Part shown: positions 26,252-34,597 of the stretch, piece by piece
How positions within the stretch are numbered: the first letter of the stretch is position 1
How the letters are laid out: each line of letters starts with the position of its first letter
NCBI GenBank assembly: GCA_004297625.1
Contig: SCTY01000003.1
Coordinates: 434,001-498,000, forward strand
Direction of reading: 5' to 3'
Source of the DNA: Betaproteobacteria bacterium
Lineage (GTDB): Bacteria > Pseudomonadota > Gammaproteobacteria > Burkholderiales > SG8-39
DNA length: 64,000 bases
Notes under the pieces: generated by a model
Database searches by the model: none
Told to the model about the DNA's origin: nothing
What the model saw: the letters and a program-made list of their open reading frames with translations, nothing else
Made by a program: the position numbers and the translations under genes

Positions 26252-27730
26252 ATGAGGACCCTGGTCATTCGCGGCGGCCGCTTGCTCGACGGCGCGGCCG
26301 ATATCCTCGTGCAAGACGGCCTCATCACTGAGATCGGCAATGTGCGGGCGCCGAGCGACGCGCAAGCCGTCGACGCGCGCGGAAAGCTGCTGCATCCCGG
26401 GCTCGTGAACGCGCATACGCACGGGCACGGCAATCTCGGCAAAGGCATGGGCGATCGCTGGACGGTCGAGCTTTTGCTCACCGCCGGTCCGTGGATCAAC
26501 GGCAACCGCAGCGCCGAGGACAAATACCTCACGACGCTGATCGGCGCCGCCGAGATGGTGATGAAAGGCTGCACCGCCTGCTACGACCTTACGGTCGAGT
26601 TTCCTGCGCCGAGCGTCGAGGGCCTCGAGGCCGCGGGGCGCGCCTACCGCGAAGTCGGCATGCGCGCGGTGCTCGCGCCGATGGTGGCCGACATCACGCT
26701 TTTCGATGCCATTCCGGGGCTGATGCAAGCGCTTCCGGCCGCGCTGCAGAAGGAAGTCGAGCGCCTGCGCCTCGCGCCGTGGCCCACGAGCCTCGAGCAC
26801 CTGCGCAGGGCGCTGCAGGGCTGGAAGTTCGACCGCGACGAAGTGCGGCCCGCGGTGGCGCCGACGATTCCCCTGCATTGCAGCGACGAATTCATGGTGG
26901 CCTGCGCGCGCCTTGCGCGCGAATTCGGCGTCGGCCTTCACACGCACGTTTCGGAGTCCAAAGTGCAGGCCGTCGCGGGTTTGAAGAAGTACGGCAGAAC
27001 GCTCACCGCGCACCTGGATTCGCTCGGGCTCGTCGGCCCCGACTTCACCGCGGCGCACGGCGTGTGGCTCGACGACGAAGACATGCAGCGCCTCGCCGGC
27101 CGCGGCGCATCCGTGGCCCACAATCCCGGGAGCAACATGCGCCTGGGCAGCGGGCTCGCCGACATGCGCCGCATGCTGGAGCACGGGGTGAACGTCGGCA
27201 TCGGCACCGATGGCGCGAACTGCTCCGACAACCTGAACATGTACGAGGCGATGCGCCTTGCCTCGCTGGTGTCGAAGGTTCAGGGCCCGGAGTGGCAGCG
27301 CTGGGTCAGCACCGTCGAAGTCCTGAACGCGGCCACCGCGGGGAGCGCGAAGGCGCTCGGCTTCGGCGACAAGATCGGCCGCCTCGCGCCCGGCTGCAAA
27401 GCCGACATCGTGTTCCTCGATCTCGAGCACATCAACTGGATCCCACTCAACGATCCGGTCAACGCCCTGGTGCACGTCGAGGACGGCACCGCGGTGCACT
27501 CGGTGATGATCGGCGGCCGGATGGTGGTCGAAAACCGCCGCTTGCTCACCGTGGATCTCGCGAAACTGGCGCGCGACGCCGAGGACGCGCGCGCGCGGCT
27601 GGAGAAGCTGAACCGGGACAACAGGACGCTCTACGAGCGCCTCGAGCCGATCGTTGGGAGCTTTTGCCCGGCGCTTGCGAAGGCGCCGTACCCGATCAAC
27701 CGCTACGGGGCCTGGACGCCAGCGCAATGA
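26252..27730 (+). CDS. Amidohydrolase (MTA/SAH deaminase-like, ATZ/TRZ family)
   Basis: Amidohydrolase of 492 residues with a complete metal site: HPGLVNAHTHGHGN (HxH), LHTHVSESK, AAHGVWLDD, a SVAHNPGSNMRLGSG loop and IGTDGANCSDN. The family deaminates 5-methylthioadenosine, S-adenosylhomocysteine, cytosine or s-triazines. The C-terminal composite domain resembles the fragment at 1-336, suggesting a duplicated gene. It is third in the Bug / Pht5-like / amidohydrolase operon. Its last 35 bp overlap the convergent methyltransferase gene. Confidence 0.83.
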   Translation: MRTLVIRGGRLLDGAADILVQDGLITEIGNVRAPSDAQAVDARGKLLHPGLVNAHTHGHGNLGKGMGDRWTVELLLTAGPWINGNRSAEDKYLTTLIGAAEMVMKGCTACYDLTVEFPAPSVEGLEAAGRAYREVGMRAVLAPMVADITLFDAIPGLMQALPAALQKEVERLRLAPWPTSLEHLRRALQGWKFDRDEVRPAVAPTIPLHCSDEFMVACARLAREFGVGLHTHVSESKVQAVAGLKKYGRTLTAHLDSLGLVGPDFTAAHGVWLDDEDMQRLAGRGASVAHNPGSNMRLGSGLADMRRMLEHGVNVGIGTDGANCSDNLNMYEAMRLASLVSKVQGPEWQRWVSTVEVLNAATAGSAKALGFGDKIGRLAPGCKADIVFLDLEHINWIPLNDPVNALVHVEDGTAVHSVMIGGRMVVENRRLLTVDLAKLARDAEDARARLEKLNRDNRTLYERLEPIVGSFCPALAKAPYPINRYGAWTPAQ

Positions 27731-28475
27731 GGCGCTTCGCGTCCTGCCCATAGGGCGCGCCCGATAGATCGCCGAAGAGGCGCACGGCGTCGAATCCCGC
27801 TTCGCGCAGCATGGCCTCGAGGTCGTCCGCTGAGTACACCCAATGCCGCATGAAGAAGCGCTCGATCCTGCCGTCTTCGCGCGTCAGCGTCCAGCGGTTT
27901 TCCAATTTGCCGCGGTCGTCGGCCCACGCGCGGTCGGCCATGTAAGTGCCCACGCCGGGAACGGCCTCGGCAACCGTCGCCTGGAATAGCCTGTCGAGGA
28001 CCTCCTTGCCGAGGAGGTCGAGCACGAAGCGGCCGCCGGGCCGCAGGCTGCGCCGCACGTTCTCCAGTACTTTGCGGTTGTCGGCTTCGCCCTCGAAGTA
28101 GCCGAGCGAGTTGAACATGCAGATCGCGAGGTCGAATTCGCCTTCGCGCACGAAGCTTCTCATGTCGCTCTTGACCCATTCGACTTCGCTCGCCTGCGTT
28201 GCCGCCTTGCCGAGAAGGAACGTGGACCTGTCCACCGCGGTCACGCGGAATCCCGAGCGTGCGAAGGCGATGGCGTGTCGGCCGGGTCCGCAGGCGAGAT
28301 CGAGCAAGCGCCCGCCGCTGACGCCGGTCAGCCGCGCAATCGCTTGGCTCTCGCTCTCGCCCGCAGCCAGCCGCTGCGCGCCGAAGAGGAACGGGTAGAG
28401 CGCCTCCCAGAATTCTTCGTCCGCGAACCATTCCGCCACTACGCCGTCGTCCGCAAGGCGTTCGTATCCCTTCAT
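27696..28475 (-). CDS. Class I SAM-dependent methyltransferase
   Basis: Rossmann-type methyltransferase of 259 residues. Motif I is LLDLACGPGRHAIAFA near residue 58, with an acidic second-strand residue (VTAVDRS) and a FDLAICMFNSLGYFEG motif IV. A C-terminal beta-rich extension (about residues 165-235) is shared by a family of uncharacterised methyltransferases. No methylation target can be assigned. Its 3' end overlaps the convergent amidohydrolase gene by 35 bp, an unusually long overlap. Confidence 0.85.
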   Translation of the reverse strand: MKGYERLADDGVVAEWFADEEFWEALYPFLFGAQRLAAGESESQAIARLTGVSGGRLLDLACGPGRHAIAFARSGFRVTAVDRSTFLLGKAATQASEVEWVKSDMRSFVREGEFDLAICMFNSLGYFEGEADNRKVLENVRRSLRPGGRFVLDLLGKEVLDRLFQATVAEAVPGVGTYMADRAWADDRGKLENRWTLTREDGRIERFFMRHWVYSADDLEAMLREAGFDAVRLFGDLSGAPYGQDAKRLIALASRPRSG

Positions 28476-28568
28476 GTCCTTTTTGAGGTTCAGCTTCTTC
28501 GGATCTCGGATATGCCGGCGCTTGGCATGCGAAGCGCGCTCGGCTGGTCGTTCCGTCCCCTCGACCCC

Positions 28569-28997
28569 TTATGAAGCGATGTACGCTCGCAGCGCCTGCG
28601 CCTCCTGCGCGGTTTCATTGAGCTTTACCTTTACCAGGTCGCCGATCGACACTACCCCGAGCAGCTTGCCCTCCTCGACCACCGGCAGGTGGCGGAAGCG
28701 GCGCTCGGTCATCACCCCCAGCGCTTCGTCGACCGACATCGATAGCCGTCCGAGCACGACACTGCACGTCATCCGCGCCTCGACCGCCAGCGTGTCGAAA
28801 TCGCGGTCGCCGTCGGCATACAGGCGCACCACGTCGCGCTCGGTGAAGATGCCGACCGGGCATCCCTCGGCGTCCGGGACCATTACCGCGCCGACCTTGG
28901 CGGCGTGCATGGCGCGGATCGCGTCGGCGACGCTCGACTTCGCCGACACCGTGACTACGCGGTGGCCCTTGGCCGCCAGTACGTCTTTCAGGTTCAT
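28569..28997 (-). CDS. Two-CBS-domain protein
   Basis: A 142-residue protein made of two CBS repeats and nothing else. Repeat one covers about residues 10-60 (VADAIRAMHAAKVGAVMVPD, then GIFTERDVVRL) and repeat two about residues 75-130 (SVDEALGVMTERRFRHLPVV, then GVVSIGDLVK). Such stand-alone CBS pairs bind adenine nucleotides and act as energy or redox sensors; the partner is unknown. A CAGGAGG ribosome binding site precedes the ATG. The gene downstream in its direction is convergent. Confidence 0.9.
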   Translation of the reverse strand: MNLKDVLAAKGHRVVTVSAKSSVADAIRAMHAAKVGAVMVPDAEGCPVGIFTERDVVRLYADGDRDFDTLAVEARMTCSVVLGRLSMSVDEALGVMTERRFRHLPVVEEGKLLGVVSIGDLVKVKLNETAQEAQALRAYIAS

Positions 28998-29053
28998 TGA
29001 CGCCTCCTGGGTTGCTGCGCTTCGGCAATTCTACGGCTCGACCCGGTAAGCCC

Positions 29054-29168
29054 GCTCAACAAGTTAAATTGGACGCCGCTTTAGGCGTGTGCCGGATGCG
29101 ATGCGCGTTGTCGTGTCTGGGTTATGAGGCACAGAGTGTGTGATGCGGCCTAAACGTTCGCGTTAACG
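29054..29168 (-). other. attC-like recombination site (integron cassette), candidate
   Basis: An imperfect palindrome of 115 bp. Read in the direction of the DUF2442 gene it ends with GTTGAGC (plus strand GCTCAAC, 29054-29060), an exact fit to the attC core GTTRRRY, and begins at TTAACG with the conserved AAC. Inner arms pair with unpaired bases between them, as in attC: CCGC at 29076-29079 with GCGG at 29145-29148, and GG at 29071-29072 with CC at 29149-29150 beside an unpaired T. A further GTGCC/GGCAC pair lies inside. The DUF2442 stop codon falls within the left core, as in real cassettes. No integrase or second attC is in the window. Confidence 0.5.
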
Positions 29169-29375
29169 CGCGCGCCGCTTGCGGCGCGTCGTTGTCGACT
29201 CGGCGATTAACCGCCAACCTTGGCGTTCATCCGGCGCCGCATGAAGCAGGCGCGGGTACCACGCGATCGGGACCGAGATCGTCCGGCCGTCGGAAAGGTC
29301 AACGTGTAATGTGTCCTCCGTAACCCTCACCGACTGCGCGAGAGGGATCTCGATTTCAATGGCCGAAGTACTCAT
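29163..29375 (-). CDS. DUF2442 domain protein, short C terminus
   Basis: A 70-residue DUF2442 protein: VTEDTLHVDLSDGRTISVPI then WYPRLLHAAPDERQGWRLI is the family core. Relatives usually go on with a GGGEGIHWPDLDEDI-type segment; here the sequence instead ends in a basic Arg/Lys-rich tail, so the C terminus looks truncated or replaced. DUF2442 genes commonly follow DUF4160 genes, and a damaged DUF4160 remnant overlaps its start. The stop codon lies inside the attC-like site. The molecular function of the pair is unknown. Confidence 0.8.
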   Translation of the reverse strand: MSTSAIEIEIPLAQSVRVTEDTLHVDLSDGRTISVPIAWYPRLLHAAPDERQGWRLIAESTTTRRKRRAR

Positions 29376-29510
29376 TCCAAGCCTCCAATAACTGGGTCCG
29401 ATGGTCTGTCACGATGCCGGAGAGCTTGTTGATCTCCACACGAGAGAAGCCACCATTCGACGTGAATATGGGAAGGTTCATCTTTGGCTTGCGGTCTACG
29501 TGCTGCCCTT
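29356..29510 (-). pseudogene. DUF4160 gene remnant with internal deletion and frameshift
   Basis: Two frames carry adjoining pieces of a DUF4160 protein. One frame reads AKDEPSHIHVE (ending near 29460), the N-terminal HIHVE box; the next frame reads SNGGFSRVEINKL, then TDHRTQLLEAWNEYFGH and stops at 29356, the standard DUF4160 ending. The 15-20 residues normally between these boxes are missing and the phase is shifted at GTCGAA, so a deletion not divisible by three has broken the gene. The usual first strands are not recognisable upstream. Base composition is clearly less GC-rich than in neighbouring genes, which suggests transfer. Confidence 0.7.
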
Positions 29511-29585
29511 GTGGGGCAGGAGCGATAGGCTGCGCGCGCGCCTGGATATCGAAATAGCCTGCGGGCCGGGCGCGATGCGCCAGAA

Positions 29586-29613
29586 ACCGCCGAGCCGGCG
29601 ATCAGCCGGCGGT
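29586..29613 (-). terminator. Hairpin at the metW stop, probable weak terminator
   Basis: ACCGCCG (29586-29592) pairs with CGGCGGT (29607-29613); an inner GCCGGC repeat can also pair. On the minus strand the stem is followed by TTTCTG, only a short T-run. It overlaps the metW stop codon, where the long minus-strand operon should end. Confidence 0.4.
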
Positions 29614-30210
29614 GCAGCGGTAGACCGCGAGGCTGCCGAAGAGATTCGGGATCAGGGCGACGGGCTTGCCTTCGTGCAGCACGATGCGCTCGCGGATGCG
29701 GATATCGAGCCGGCGGCAAAGGTCCTCGAAGTCGGTGATCGTGCAGTGGTGCACGTTCGGCGTTTCGTACCACTCGTACGGAAGCGAGGCGGACACCGGC
29801 ATGCGGCCGAGCGCGAGCTGCAGGCGCGCGCTCCAGTGGCCGAAATTGGGGAAGCTCACGATCGCTTCGCGCCCGACGCGCAGCATCTCGCGCAGGACGC
29901 CCTCGGTGTGGCGCACCGCCTGCAGCGTCTGCGAGAGAATCACGCAGTCGAACGAAGAATCGGCGAAAAGCGAGAGCCCGCTTTCAAGGTCGACCTGCAG
30001 CACGTTGACGTCGTTCTCCACGCAGGAGAGCACGCTGTCGTCGTCGATTTCCACGCCGTAGCCCGGAGCCTCGCGCGCCTGCCAGAGGTAGCGCAGCAGC
30101 GCGCCGTCGCCACAGCCGAGGTCGAGCACCCGGGCTCCCGGGGAAACCCAGTGTGCGATAGCGCCGAAGTCGGGTCGCGCTGCGAGCAGCGCCTGCTCGG
30201 CTGCCGTCAT
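29602..30210 (-). CDS. metW: MetW, methionine biosynthesis partner of MetX
   Basis: MetW is a methyltransferase-fold protein of 202 residues that works with MetX-type homoserine acyltransferases. Features: [15 protein letters not shown] near residue 30, the YGVEIDDD acidic residue, [15 protein letters not shown], and [14 protein letters not shown]. Start ATG at 30210 overlaps the metX stop (ATGA), the classic metX-metW arrangement of proteobacteria. The long open frame upstream is a metX shadow. Confidence 0.93.
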   Translation of the reverse strand: MTAAEQALLAARPDFGAIAHWVSPGARVLDLGCGDGALLRYLWQAREAPGYGVEIDDDSVLSCVENDVNVLQVDLESGLSLFADSSFDCVILSQTLQAVRHTEGVLREMLRVGREAIVSFPNFGHWSARLQLALGRMPVSASLPYEWYETPNVHHCTITDFEDLCRRLDIRIRERIVLHEGKPVALIPNLFGSLAVYRCTAG

Positions 30211-31343
30211 AAGTCGATGTTCGCGAAGTACGCGCGCAAGGCCGAGTGGTAGCGCGGGTCTTCGAGCAGGAAGGCGTCGTGGCCGCCTGGCGCATCGATC
30301 TCGAGGTACGAGACGATGCGCCGGTTGTCGAGCAGCGCGCGCACGATCTCGCGCGAGCGGGAAGGCGGGAAGCGCCAGTCCGACTTGAACGAAACCACGA
30401 GGAACTGCGCGCGCGCGCGGGCGAGCGCCGCCGACAGGTTGCCGCCGAAGTCGCCCGCCGGATCGTAGTAGTCGAGCGCCTTGGTGATGCGCAGGTACGT
30501 GTTGGCGTCGAAATAGGTCGAGAACTTGTCGCCCTGGTAGCGCAGGTACGACTCGATCTCGAAGTCGATGTCGAAGTCGAAGCCGAGGTGCTTGCGGCGC
30601 AGCAGGCGCCCGAACTTCTCCGCCATGGCTTCGCCCGAGAGGTAGGTGATGTGGCCGATCATGCGGGCGATGCGCAGGCCGCGCGTCGGCACCACGCCCT
30701 TGTCGTAGTAATGCCCGCCGTGGAAATCCGGGTCGGTCATGATCGCCTGGCGCGCGACCTCGTTGAAGGCGATGTTCTGCGGCGAAAGCTTCGCCGCCGC
30801 GGCGATCACGAGCGCATGGTGCACGCGCTCGGGATACGAGAGCGTCCATTGCAGCGCCTGCATGGCGCCGAGCGAGCCGCCGATCACCGCGGCAAAGCGC
30901 TCGATGCCCAGGCGGTCGGCGAGGCGCGCCTGCGCCTCGACCCAGTCCTCGACCGTGACGATGGGAAAGTCGGCCCCCCAGGGCCTGCCGCTCGCCGGGT
31001 TGATCGATGCCGGCCCGGTGGTGCCGAAGCAGCTGCCGAGGTAGTTCGATCCGACGACGAAGAAGCGCCGGGTGTCGAGCGGCTTGCCCGGCCCTACCAG
31101 GTTGTCCCACCAGCCGACGTTGCTCTTGTTGTCCTCGTAAAACCCGGCTACGTGGTGCGAGGCGTTGAGCGCGTGGCAGACGAGCACCGCGTTCGAGCGC
31201 GCGGCATTCAGCTCGCCGTAGGTTTCATACGCGATGTCGTAGGCGGCGAGCTCGGCGCCGCCGCGCAGCTTGAGCGGCGCGTCGAAATGCGCCTTCTGCG
31301 CGAGGACCGCGCCGGCCGAGGAGGGATCGTGGGGAGCGTTCAA
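30207..31343 (-). CDS. metX: Homoserine O-acyltransferase MetX
   Basis: Alpha/beta-hydrolase acyltransferase of 378 residues that activates homoserine in methionine synthesis. The nucleophile Ser is in [12 protein letters not shown], with [12 protein letters not shown] before it and the Asp and His in the C-terminal part (GGHDAFL). Family members use either acetyl- or succinyl-CoA; many betaproteobacterial enzymes paired with MetW are succinyltransferases, so I leave the donor open. The start appears to be TTG at 31343 behind AAAGAGA. A GGCGCC...GGCGCC hairpin (31366-31397) lies in the 65-bp gap to the CoA transferase. Confidence 0.93.
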   Translation of the reverse strand: MNAPHDPSSAGAVLAQKAHFDAPLKLRGGAELAAYDIAYETYGELNAARSNAVLVCHALNASHHVAGFYEDNKSNVGWWDNLVGPGKPLDTRRFFVVGSNYLGSCFGTTGPASINPASGRPWGADFPIVTVEDWVEAQARLADRLGIERFAAVIGGSLGAMQALQWTLSYPERVHHALVIAAAAKLSPQNIAFNEVARQAIMTDPDFHGGHYYDKGVVPTRGLRIARMIGHITYLSGEAMAEKFGRLLRRKHLGFDFDIDFEIESYLRYQGDKFSTYFDANTYLRITKALDYYDPAGDFGGNLSAALARARAQFLVVSFKSDWRFPPSRSREIVRALLDNRRIVSYLEIDAPGGHDAFLLEDPRYHSALRAYFANIDL

Positions 31344-31408
31344 GATCTCTTTAGCGGTATTTGTTAGGCGCCCGCAAGCTGAACATCAAATCGGCGCCAG
31401 CGAAACGA

Positions 31409-32602
31409 TTATATCCGAGCCGCCCCGCTGTCGATCATGGCCTGGATCTCGCCGTCCGCGAGCCCGGCCTCGCGCAGCACCTCGCGCGTATGCTCGCCCA
31501 AGCGCGGGGCGTGGCGCCGGTATTCGGGCTTCGACGCGGACCATTCCGAGGGCACGGCCATCGAGTGGATGCGGCCTTCGCTCGGGTGCTCGAGCGTGCG
31601 GAAAAAACCGATCGCGGCGAGGTGCGGGTCGGCGACGATATCGGCCACGCTGTTCATGCGCTGCACGGGGATATCGCCGCGCTCCAGCGCCTCGAGCCAC
31701 TCGGCGGTGGTGCGCTTTTTCAGCTCCTCGGCGACGAAGGCATAGGCCTCGCCGTAGTGTTTGCTGCGCACCTCCTGGGTGGAAAATCTCGGGTCCTTGA
31801 GCATCTCGGGCTTGCCGAGGATGTCGAAGAACGCCTTCCACTGCTTGTCGTTATAGATCAAGGCGCAGACGTAGCCGTCGGCCGTCTGGTAGGGGCGGCG
31901 GTCGGGCGCCAGCATGCGGGCGTAGCCTGCGTCGCCGTGCTGCGGCTCGAAGGTATGGCCGCCCAGATGCTCGCCGAGCACGAGCTGCAGCAGGTGCTCG
32001 AACATCGGCACGTCGACGCGCTGGCCTGCGCCGGTCTTTTCCCGGTAGTACAGCGCCGCGCTCACCGCGGCTGCGACCTGCTGGCCGACCGAGCGGTCGG
32101 CGACCAGGATCGGCGCATAGCGTGGCTCCTTCGCGCCCTGCTTGTGCAGCAGCCAGGGAACGCCCGCGGCGCCCTGGATGAGGTCGTCGTACGCCGCCTT
32201 CGCCGCGTACGGCCCGCGCTGGCTGTAGCCGAAACAACCGACGTAGACGATGCGCGGGTTGACTTCTTTTACGGCTTCATAGGAGAGCTTGAGGCGCGCC
32301 ATCGCCTGCGGACGGATGTTGTAGACCAGGACGTCCGCCTTCTTCGCCAAGGCGAGACAGGCCTGCCGCGCGGCTTCCTGCTTCAAGTCGAGCACGATCG
32401 AGCGCTTGTTGCGGTTGGCGTTGAGGAAGATGTGGCCCATTCCCGGGTTGCGGAACGGCCATGCGTAGCGCATGACGTCGCCCTCCGGCGGCTCGACCTT
32501 GATGACCTCGGCGCCCAGGTCGGCCAGGATCTGGGTCGCATACGGGCCCATGACCACGGTGGTCAGATCGAGAATCCTGACGCCGTGCAGCGGTCCGCTC
32601 AT
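31409..32602 (-). CDS. CaiB/BaiF family CoA transferase
   Basis: Family III CoA transferase of 397 residues: LTTVVMGPYATQILADLGAE at the N terminus, RSIVLDLKQE, and the Asp-containing LVADRSVGQQ expected to hold the acyl intermediate. These enzymes move CoA between carboxylic acids (oxalate, formate, carnitine, succinate and others). It begins 1 bp after the ptsI stop, so it is probably read with the PTS genes. Substrate not evident. Confidence 0.9.
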   Translation of the reverse strand: MSGPLHGVRILDLTTVVMGPYATQILADLGAEVIKVEPPEGDVMRYAWPFRNPGMGHIFLNANRNKRSIVLDLKQEAARQACLALAKKADVLVYNIRPQAMARLKLSYEAVKEVNPRIVYVGCFGYSQRGPYAAKAAYDDLIQGAAGVPWLLHKQGAKEPRYAPILVADRSVGQQVAAAVSAALYYREKTGAGQRVDVPMFEHLLQLVLGEHLGGHTFEPQHGDAGYARMLAPDRRPYQTADGYVCALIYNDKQWKAFFDILGKPEMLKDPRFSTQEVRSKHYGEAYAFVAEELKKRTTAEWLEALERGDIPVQRMNSVADIVADPHLAAIGFFRTLEHPSEGRIHSMAVPSEWSASKPEYRRHAPRLGEHTREVLREAGLADGEIQAMIDSGAARI

Positions 32603-32603
32603 C

Positions 32604-34331
32604 TCAGGCGTTCAGCCGGGCGAGGAGTTCTTTGGTCTTCAACGGGTCGCTTGCGCGCAAGACGCGCTGCGCGAGGGCCTGAACCTCGGCGAGGTTGGTG
32701 CGCAGGATGCGCTCCTTGATCGCAGGGAGCTGCGACGGATGCATCGAGAAGTTTCGCAGCCCCAGGCCGAGGAGCAGCCGCGTGAGCTGCAGGTCGCCGG
32801 CCATCTCGCCGCATACCGCCACCGGCACGCCGCCGCGCGTCGCGGTCTGGATGGTGCCCGCGACGAGCGTCAGCACCGCGGGATGCAGCGGGTCGTAGAG
32901 GTGCGCCACTGCATCGTCGGTACGGTCGATCGCGAGCGTGTACTGGATCAGGTCGTTGGTGCCGATCGAAAGGAAATTCAGCCGGCGCATGAAGATCGGC
33001 AGGGCGAGCGCCGCCGCCGGAATCTCGATCATGCCGCCGACTTCGATGGCGTGGTCGTAGGGCTCGCCGCGCTCGTCGAGCTGCTGCTTCGCTTGGCGGA
33101 TGAGCGCGAGCGTCTGGTCGACTTCGTGCACATGCGCGAGCATCGGAAGCAGGATCTTCACCTTGCCGTAGTGCGAAGCGCGCAGGATGGCCCGCAGCTG
33201 GGTGAGGAACATCTGCGGCTCGGCGAGGCAGAAGCGGATCGCGCGCAGTCCCATCGCCGGGTTGGGGATCGACCCCGCGCCGTCGCCGTTAATTGCCTTG
33301 TCGGCGCCGATGTCGAGCGTGCGCAGAACCACCGGCCGGCCTTCCATGGCCTGCGCCACGTTGCGGTAGGCCTCGAACTGCTCGTCCTCGCCCGGCAGAT
33401 CGTCGCGATTGAGGAAGATGAATTCGCTGCGGAAAAGCCCGACGCCCGCCGCGCCGGCTTCGAGCACCTCGCGCATATCCTCGGGAAGCTCGATATTGGC
33501 GTAGAGCTCCACCGGCGTGCCGTCCAGCGTCGCCGCCGGGGTGGACTTGAGGCGCTTGAGCCTCTCGCGCTCGAGGCCGAGCTGCGACTGGCGCAGGCGG
33601 TACTCGGCGAGCACCACCGGATCCGGATTGACGATCAGCACGCCCTGCGCGCCGTCGACGATGAGCAGCTCGTGCTCCGAGATCGTCTGGAACGCATGGT
33701 GCAGGCCCACGATCGCCGGGATGCCGAGGCTGCGGGCGACGATGGCGGTGTGCGAGGTGACGCCGCCGACGTCGGTGACGAAGCCGCCGAAATGGTGGCG
33801 CTTGAACAGAATCATGTCGGCGGGCGAGAGATCGTGCGCCACGACGATCATCTGGCGTTCCTGCGCGAGGCCGGCCTCGGCGAGCGAATGGGCGCCCGTC
33901 AGCGTCTTCAGCACCCGCTCGACCGCCTGCTGCACGTCGGCTTTGCGCTCGCGCAGGTAGGGGTCCTCGATCTCGTCGAAGCGCGCGACGAGCTTCTCCA
34001 TTTGCTGCACCAGCGCCCATTCGGCGTTGGTGCGCCGGTTGCGGATCAGCTCCTTGGGCACCTCGGCCAGCGCCGAGTCGTCGAGGATCATGCGGTGCAG
34101 GTTGAGGAAGGCCTCGAGCTCGGGGGGTGCGTCGGCGGCGATGTGCTGCTTGAGCAAGCCGAGCTCATCGCGCGCATGGTGCAGCGCGCTTTCGAAGCGC
34201 TGCACTTCGGCCTCGACCGCATCCTGCGCGATCTCGTAGTGCGCCACCTCCAGCCGCGCGGTGGTGACGAGGTGCGCGTAGCCGATGGTGATGCCGCCGG
34301 AGACGGCGTGGCCGTGCAGGACGAAGTTCAT
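32604..34331 (-). CDS. ptsI: PTS enzyme I (PEP-protein phosphotransferase)
   Basis: Enzyme I of 575 residues, full family length. It phosphorylates HPr from PEP. The phospho-His lies in GGVTSHTAIVARSLGIP near residue 193; the C-terminal PEP domain has LFRSEFIFLNRDDLP and FLSIGTNDLIQYTLAIDR followed by GEMAGD. Start ATG overlaps the ptsH stop. No sugar permease (EIIB or EIIC) is in the window, so this looks like the regulatory phosphorelay common in betaproteobacteria. Confidence 0.96.
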   Translation of the reverse strand: MNFVLHGHAVSGGITIGYAHLVTTARLEVAHYEIAQDAVEAEVQRFESALHHARDELGLLKQHIAADAPPELEAFLNLHRMILDDSALAEVPKELIRNRRTNAEWALVQQMEKLVARFDEIEDPYLRERKADVQQAVERVLKTLTGAHSLAEAGLAQERQMIVVAHDLSPADMILFKRHHFGGFVTDVGGVTSHTAIVARSLGIPAIVGLHHAFQTISEHELLIVDGAQGVLIVNPDPVVLAEYRLRQSQLGLERERLKRLKSTPAATLDGTPVELYANIELPEDMREVLEAGAAGVGLFRSEFIFLNRDDLPGEDEQFEAYRNVAQAMEGRPVVLRTLDIGADKAINGDGAGSIPNPAMGLRAIRFCLAEPQMFLTQLRAILRASHYGKVKILLPMLAHVHEVDQTLALIRQAKQQLDERGEPYDHAIEVGGMIEIPAAALALPIFMRRLNFLSIGTNDLIQYTLAIDRTDDAVAHLYDPLHPAVLTLVAGTIQTATRGGVPVAVCGEMAGDLQLTRLLLGLGLRNFSMHPSQLPAIKERILRTNLAEVQALAQRVLRASDPLKTKELLARLNA

Positions 34332-34597
34332 TCGCCTTCGCCGAAGCGCTCGGCGACCAGCCTCGAGATCGCGGCGATGGCGTCGGGCGCGTCGTCGCCG
34401 TCCGCCTCGATCAGCACCTTGGTTCCCTGCCCGGCCGCAAGCATCATGACGCCCATGATGCTCTTGGCGTTGACCCGGCGGCCGCTGCGCGAGAGCCAGA
34501 TCTCGCTGCGGTAGCCGCCGGCGATCTGCGTGAGCTTGGCCGCCGCGCGCGCGTGCAGGCCGAGCTTGTTGACGATCTCGACCTCGGCGCTAGCCAT
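34328..34597 (-). CDS. ptsH: HPr phosphocarrier protein
   Basis: HPr of 89 residues. The active His15 is in LGLHARAA and Ser46 is in KSIMGVM, so both the PEP-dependent site and the HPr-kinase site are kept. Its start lies within the last 8 bp of the EIIA gene and its stop overlaps ptsI. Confidence 0.96.
   Translation of the reverse strand: MASAEVEIVNKLGLHARAAAKLTQIAGGYRSEIWLSRSGRRVNAKSIMGVMMLAAGQGTKVLIEADGDDAPDAIAAISRLVAERFGEGE

Noticed and set aside
29046..29170. Treating the DUF4160/DUF2442 pair as a proven toxin-antitoxin system
   Set aside because: No established activity for the pair is visible in the sequence, and the DUF4160 half is broken.
29372..29773. 133-codon minus-strand frame as an intact gene upstream of DUF2442
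   Set aside because: Most of it is a shadow of metW; only a short DUF4160 box is meaningful and the rest of that domain continues in another frame.
31344..31408. SAM or SAH riboswitch upstream of metX
   Set aside because: The 65-bp gap is too short and lacks the conserved cores; only a simple GGCGCC hairpin is seen.
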